A stretch of 64,000 nt of DNA, taken from contig NZ_JARKMY010000018.1 in NCBI RefSeq assembly GCF_029360725.1, positions 124,001-188,000 on the forward strand. Reading direction: 5' to 3'. The notes beneath the pieces are model-generated. The model had not been told where the DNA came from and did not search any database. It saw nothing but the letters and a program-made list of their open reading frames with translations. Source of the stretch: Chryseolinea sp. H1M3-3. Lineage in GTDB: Bacteria; Bacteroidota; Bacteroidia; Cytophagales; Cyclobacteriaceae. Positions 62,083 to 64,000 of this stretch are shown in pieces (position 1 is the stretch's first letter; every line of letters starts with the position of its first letter). The position numbers and the translations under genes are program-made.

Positions 62083-62109
62083 CAGCCACCACACTTTTTA
62101 TAACTAAGA

Positions 62110-64000
62110 ATGTATTTAATTTTTGATACCGAGACAACGGGACTTCCTCATAATAAAACTGCTCCGATTACTGACCTTGATAACTGGCCACGGCTTGTAC
62201 AAATCGCATGGCAACTTCATAACGAAAAAGGCAAAATTTTATCGCAGCACAACTACCTTGTAAAGCCCGACGGTTTTGATATTCCCTTTAAAGCAGAACA
62301 GGTTCACGGCATCTCCACAAAAAGAGCGCTCGAAGAGGGTCATGAGCTGAGCAAAGTATTAGACTTGTTGGCTGAGGACCTTGGGCGAACATCACTCGTG
62401 GTCGGTCATAATATTGAATTCGATATCAATATTATCGGTGCGGAATGTATTCGCCAGAAAATTGATCCCGACGTACTCTTAAGACTAAGTAAACTTGATA
62501 CAGGCCTGACGGCAACGGAGTTTTGTCAATTTCAAGGCGGTATTGGCGGCAAATTAAAAATGCCAACCCTTCTCGAATTGCATAAAAAACTTTTTAACAA
62601 AGATTTTGGTGATGCGCATGATGCCTCTTACGATGTCGCTGCGACCGCCCGGTGTTTTTTCGGCTTGTTAAAACAAAAAGTAGCGAAGCCGTTCGATGCA
62701 ACTCCCATTGAAGAAATTGAATACGAAGAACCTAATCTTGAAGCTGCGAACTTCACCAAACGAGAAAAGTTAAAAGAAGCAGCTTACAAACTTGGTGAAG
62801 ATAACGTTGTCGTTACGGATGCTCCCTTCGTTCATCTTCATGTTCATTCACAATTTTCTGTGCTGCAGGCGACACCTGAAATTAAAACGCTTGTGTCGAA
62901 AGCAAAAGCGTTGGGTATGCCGGCGGTTGCAATTACCGACTTAGGGAACATGTATGGTGCTTTTAAATTTGTTCGCGAAGCACTTAACCATGAAATCAAG
63001 CCTATCGTGGGCTGTGAATTTTACATTGCTGAGGAACGGCAAAAACTAAAGTTCACCAAAGACAACCCTGACAAGCGTTTCACCCAGGTTTTGCTTGCCA
63101 AAAATAAAAATGGTTATCACAATCTAGCCAAGCTAAGTTCATACGGTTTCACGGAAGGCCTATACGGAATTCATCCGCGTATTGACAAAGCATTGGTCGA
63201 ACAATATAAGCAGGATCTTATTGCCACCACGGGATCGCTATCCAGCGAGATACCGCATTTAATTCTCAGTGTGGGTGAAAAACAAGCGGAAGAAGCATTC
63301 AAATGGTGGCATTCTATTTTTGGTGAGGATTTCTATGTTGAATTAAACCGCCATGGTATACGGGAGGAAGATCACGTCAACGAAACCCTTTTGCGTTTCG
63401 CTAAAAAACATGGCGTAAAATATTTTGCGGCAAACGAGGCTTTTTACATCGATAAAGAAGAAGCAAATGCACACGATGTGTTGCTCTGTATTAAAGAAGG
63501 AGAATTTAAGTCAACACCCATCGGACACGGTCGGGGTACACGGTATGGCCTTGCTAATTCAGAGTACTACTTTAAGTCGCAGGCTGAAATGAAATCCATT
63601 TTCCGAGACTTACCAGAGGCAATTGAAACTGTTGGCGAGATCATCAACAAAATCGAAAGTTATACACTAGAACGCAATGTGTTGCTTCCGAAATTTGAGA
63701 TCCCGAAAGAATTTCAAACTGAGGACGAATACTTGCGCTATCTAACTTATGAAGGCGCTAAGAAAAAATACGGTGAAATATCTTCAGCGCTTCGCGAACG
63801 CCTGGACTTTGAATTGGACACCATTCAAAAAACAGGTTATCCAGGATACTTTCTTATCGTCCAGGATTTTACTTCGAAAGCAAGAGAAATTGGTGTTTCT
63901 GTCGGGCCAGGACGTGGGTCGGCGGCAGGATCAGCTGTAGCCTACAGTATTGGAATTACAAATGTTGATCCGATTAAATATGATTTACTGTTCGAACGTT
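62110..64000 (+). CDS. dnaE: DNA polymerase III alpha subunit fused to N-terminal 3'-5' exonuclease (3' truncated)
   Basis: The frame is open from ATG 62110 to the window end, at least 630 residues. Residues ~1-190 form a DnaQ-like exonuclease with the three acidic motifs [17 protein letters not shown] and [11 protein letters not shown]. The PHP domain starts about residue 240 ([14 protein letters not shown], then [14 protein letters not shown]) and the polymerase core begins before the cut ([23 protein letters not shown]). The exonuclease and PHP domain in one chain give built-in proofreading. The rest lies outside the window. Confidence 0.93.
   Translation, partial: MYLIFDTETTGLPHNKTAPITDLDNWPRLVQIAWQLHNEKGKILSQHNYLVKPDGFDIPFKAEQVHGISTKRALEEGHELSKVLDLLAEDLGRTSLVVGHNIEFDINIIGAECIRQKIDPDVLLRLSKLDTGLTATEFCQFQGGIGGKLKMPTLLELHKKLFNKDFGDAHDASYDVAATARCFFGLLKQKVAKPFDATPIEEIEYEEPNLEAANFTKREKLKEAAYKLGEDNVVVTDAPFVHLHVHSQFSVLQATPEIKTLVSKAKALGMPAVAITDLGNMYGAFKFVREALNHEIKPIVGCEFYIAEERQKLKFTKDNPDKRFTQVLLAKNKNGYHNLAKLSSYGFTEGLYGIHPRIDKALVEQYKQDLIATTGSLSSEIPHLILSVGEKQAEEAFKWWHSIFGEDFYVELNRHGIREEDHVNETLLRFAKKHGVKYFAANEAFYIDKEEANAHDVLLCIKEGEFKSTPIGHGRGTRYGLANSEYYFKSQAEMKSIFRDLPEAIETVGEIINKIESYTLERNVLLPKFEIPKEFQTEDEYLRYLTYEGAKKKYGEISSALRERLDFELDTIQKTGYPGYFLIVQDFTSKAREIGVSVGPGRGSAAGSAVAYSIGITNVDPIKYDLLFER

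Noticed and set aside
1-64000. CRISPR arrays, prophage or insertion sequences
   Set aside because: No regular direct repeats with spacers, transposase or phage structural genes were found.
1-64000. tRNA genes in the intergenic gaps
   Set aside because: No cloverleaf with a GGTTCGA/GTTCAAATC-type arm was found by eye; a tRNA scanner would be decisive.

Overview
The window is chromosomal DNA of a Bacteroidota bacterium, most likely order Cytophagales (a Chryseolinea or Ohtaekwangia-like relative is a guess). The reasons are the fused lpxC-fabZ gene, PorX with its PglZ domain, a secreted protein with the CHU-type gliding/type IX secretion C-terminal domain, the DUF4290, DUF4296 and DUF3822 families, a DnaQ-like exonuclease fused to DNA polymerase III alpha, and promoters fitting TTTG-N19-TAnnTTTG. 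Most starts have A-rich upstream DNA and no clear Shine-Dalgarno sequence, as is usual in this phylum. I saw no tRNA, rRNA, CRISPR array, phage or insertion sequence. The genes are almost all core genes, densely packed in short operons on both strands.

Layout. 1-11 kb: the 3' end of a membrane protein, DUF3109, a TcmP-like protein, a UvrD/PcrA helicase, DUF4290-murA, a MacB/FtsX-type permease and exonuclease III. 11-18 kb: a 50-residue basic protein, hisS, hutH overlapping a gliding/T9SS-type secreted protein, YbaB overlapping a glycosyltransferase, and PspC. 18-26 kb: an abundant-looking OmpA/TPR lipoprotein, pdhB, a membrane protein, an RsmF-type methyltransferase and valS. 26-36 kb: an ald-tsaE-porX block (transcribed porX first), then an HD hydrolase and the lipid A genes lpxD, lpxC-fabZ and lpxA plus an ABC ATPase. 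36-45 kb: mutS2 with a DUF4296 lipoprotein, a short Bat-type set (DUF58, membrane protein, BatA), and an overlapping GH3-LysE pair. 45-51.8 kb: housekeeping genes (YggS, DUF423, DUF1573, Nudix, coaD, pyrE) and an FAD oxidoreductase. 51.8-55.5 kb: an assimilatory sulfite reductase/siroheme operon. 55.9-62 kb: two LPP20-type lipoproteins and the sdhCAB operon, preceded by a micro-ORF. 62.1 kb to the end: dnaE, truncated by the window.

The most interesting item is upstream of the sulfite reductase operon. A near-consensus promoter drives a 35-codon ORF with six cysteines, followed by an intrinsic terminator facing the operon and lying only 28 nt before the sulfite reductase start. No other promoter is visible. 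This looks like a cysteine-responsive transcription attenuator in a phylum where I know of no described example. The sulfite reductase also carries a C-terminal extension that looks like a HEPN domain. Other points worth checking are the GH3-LysE pair, Asp in place of the catalytic Cys of MurA, TcmP beside a Cys-rich DUF3109 protein, and two short ORFs (50 and 36 aa).
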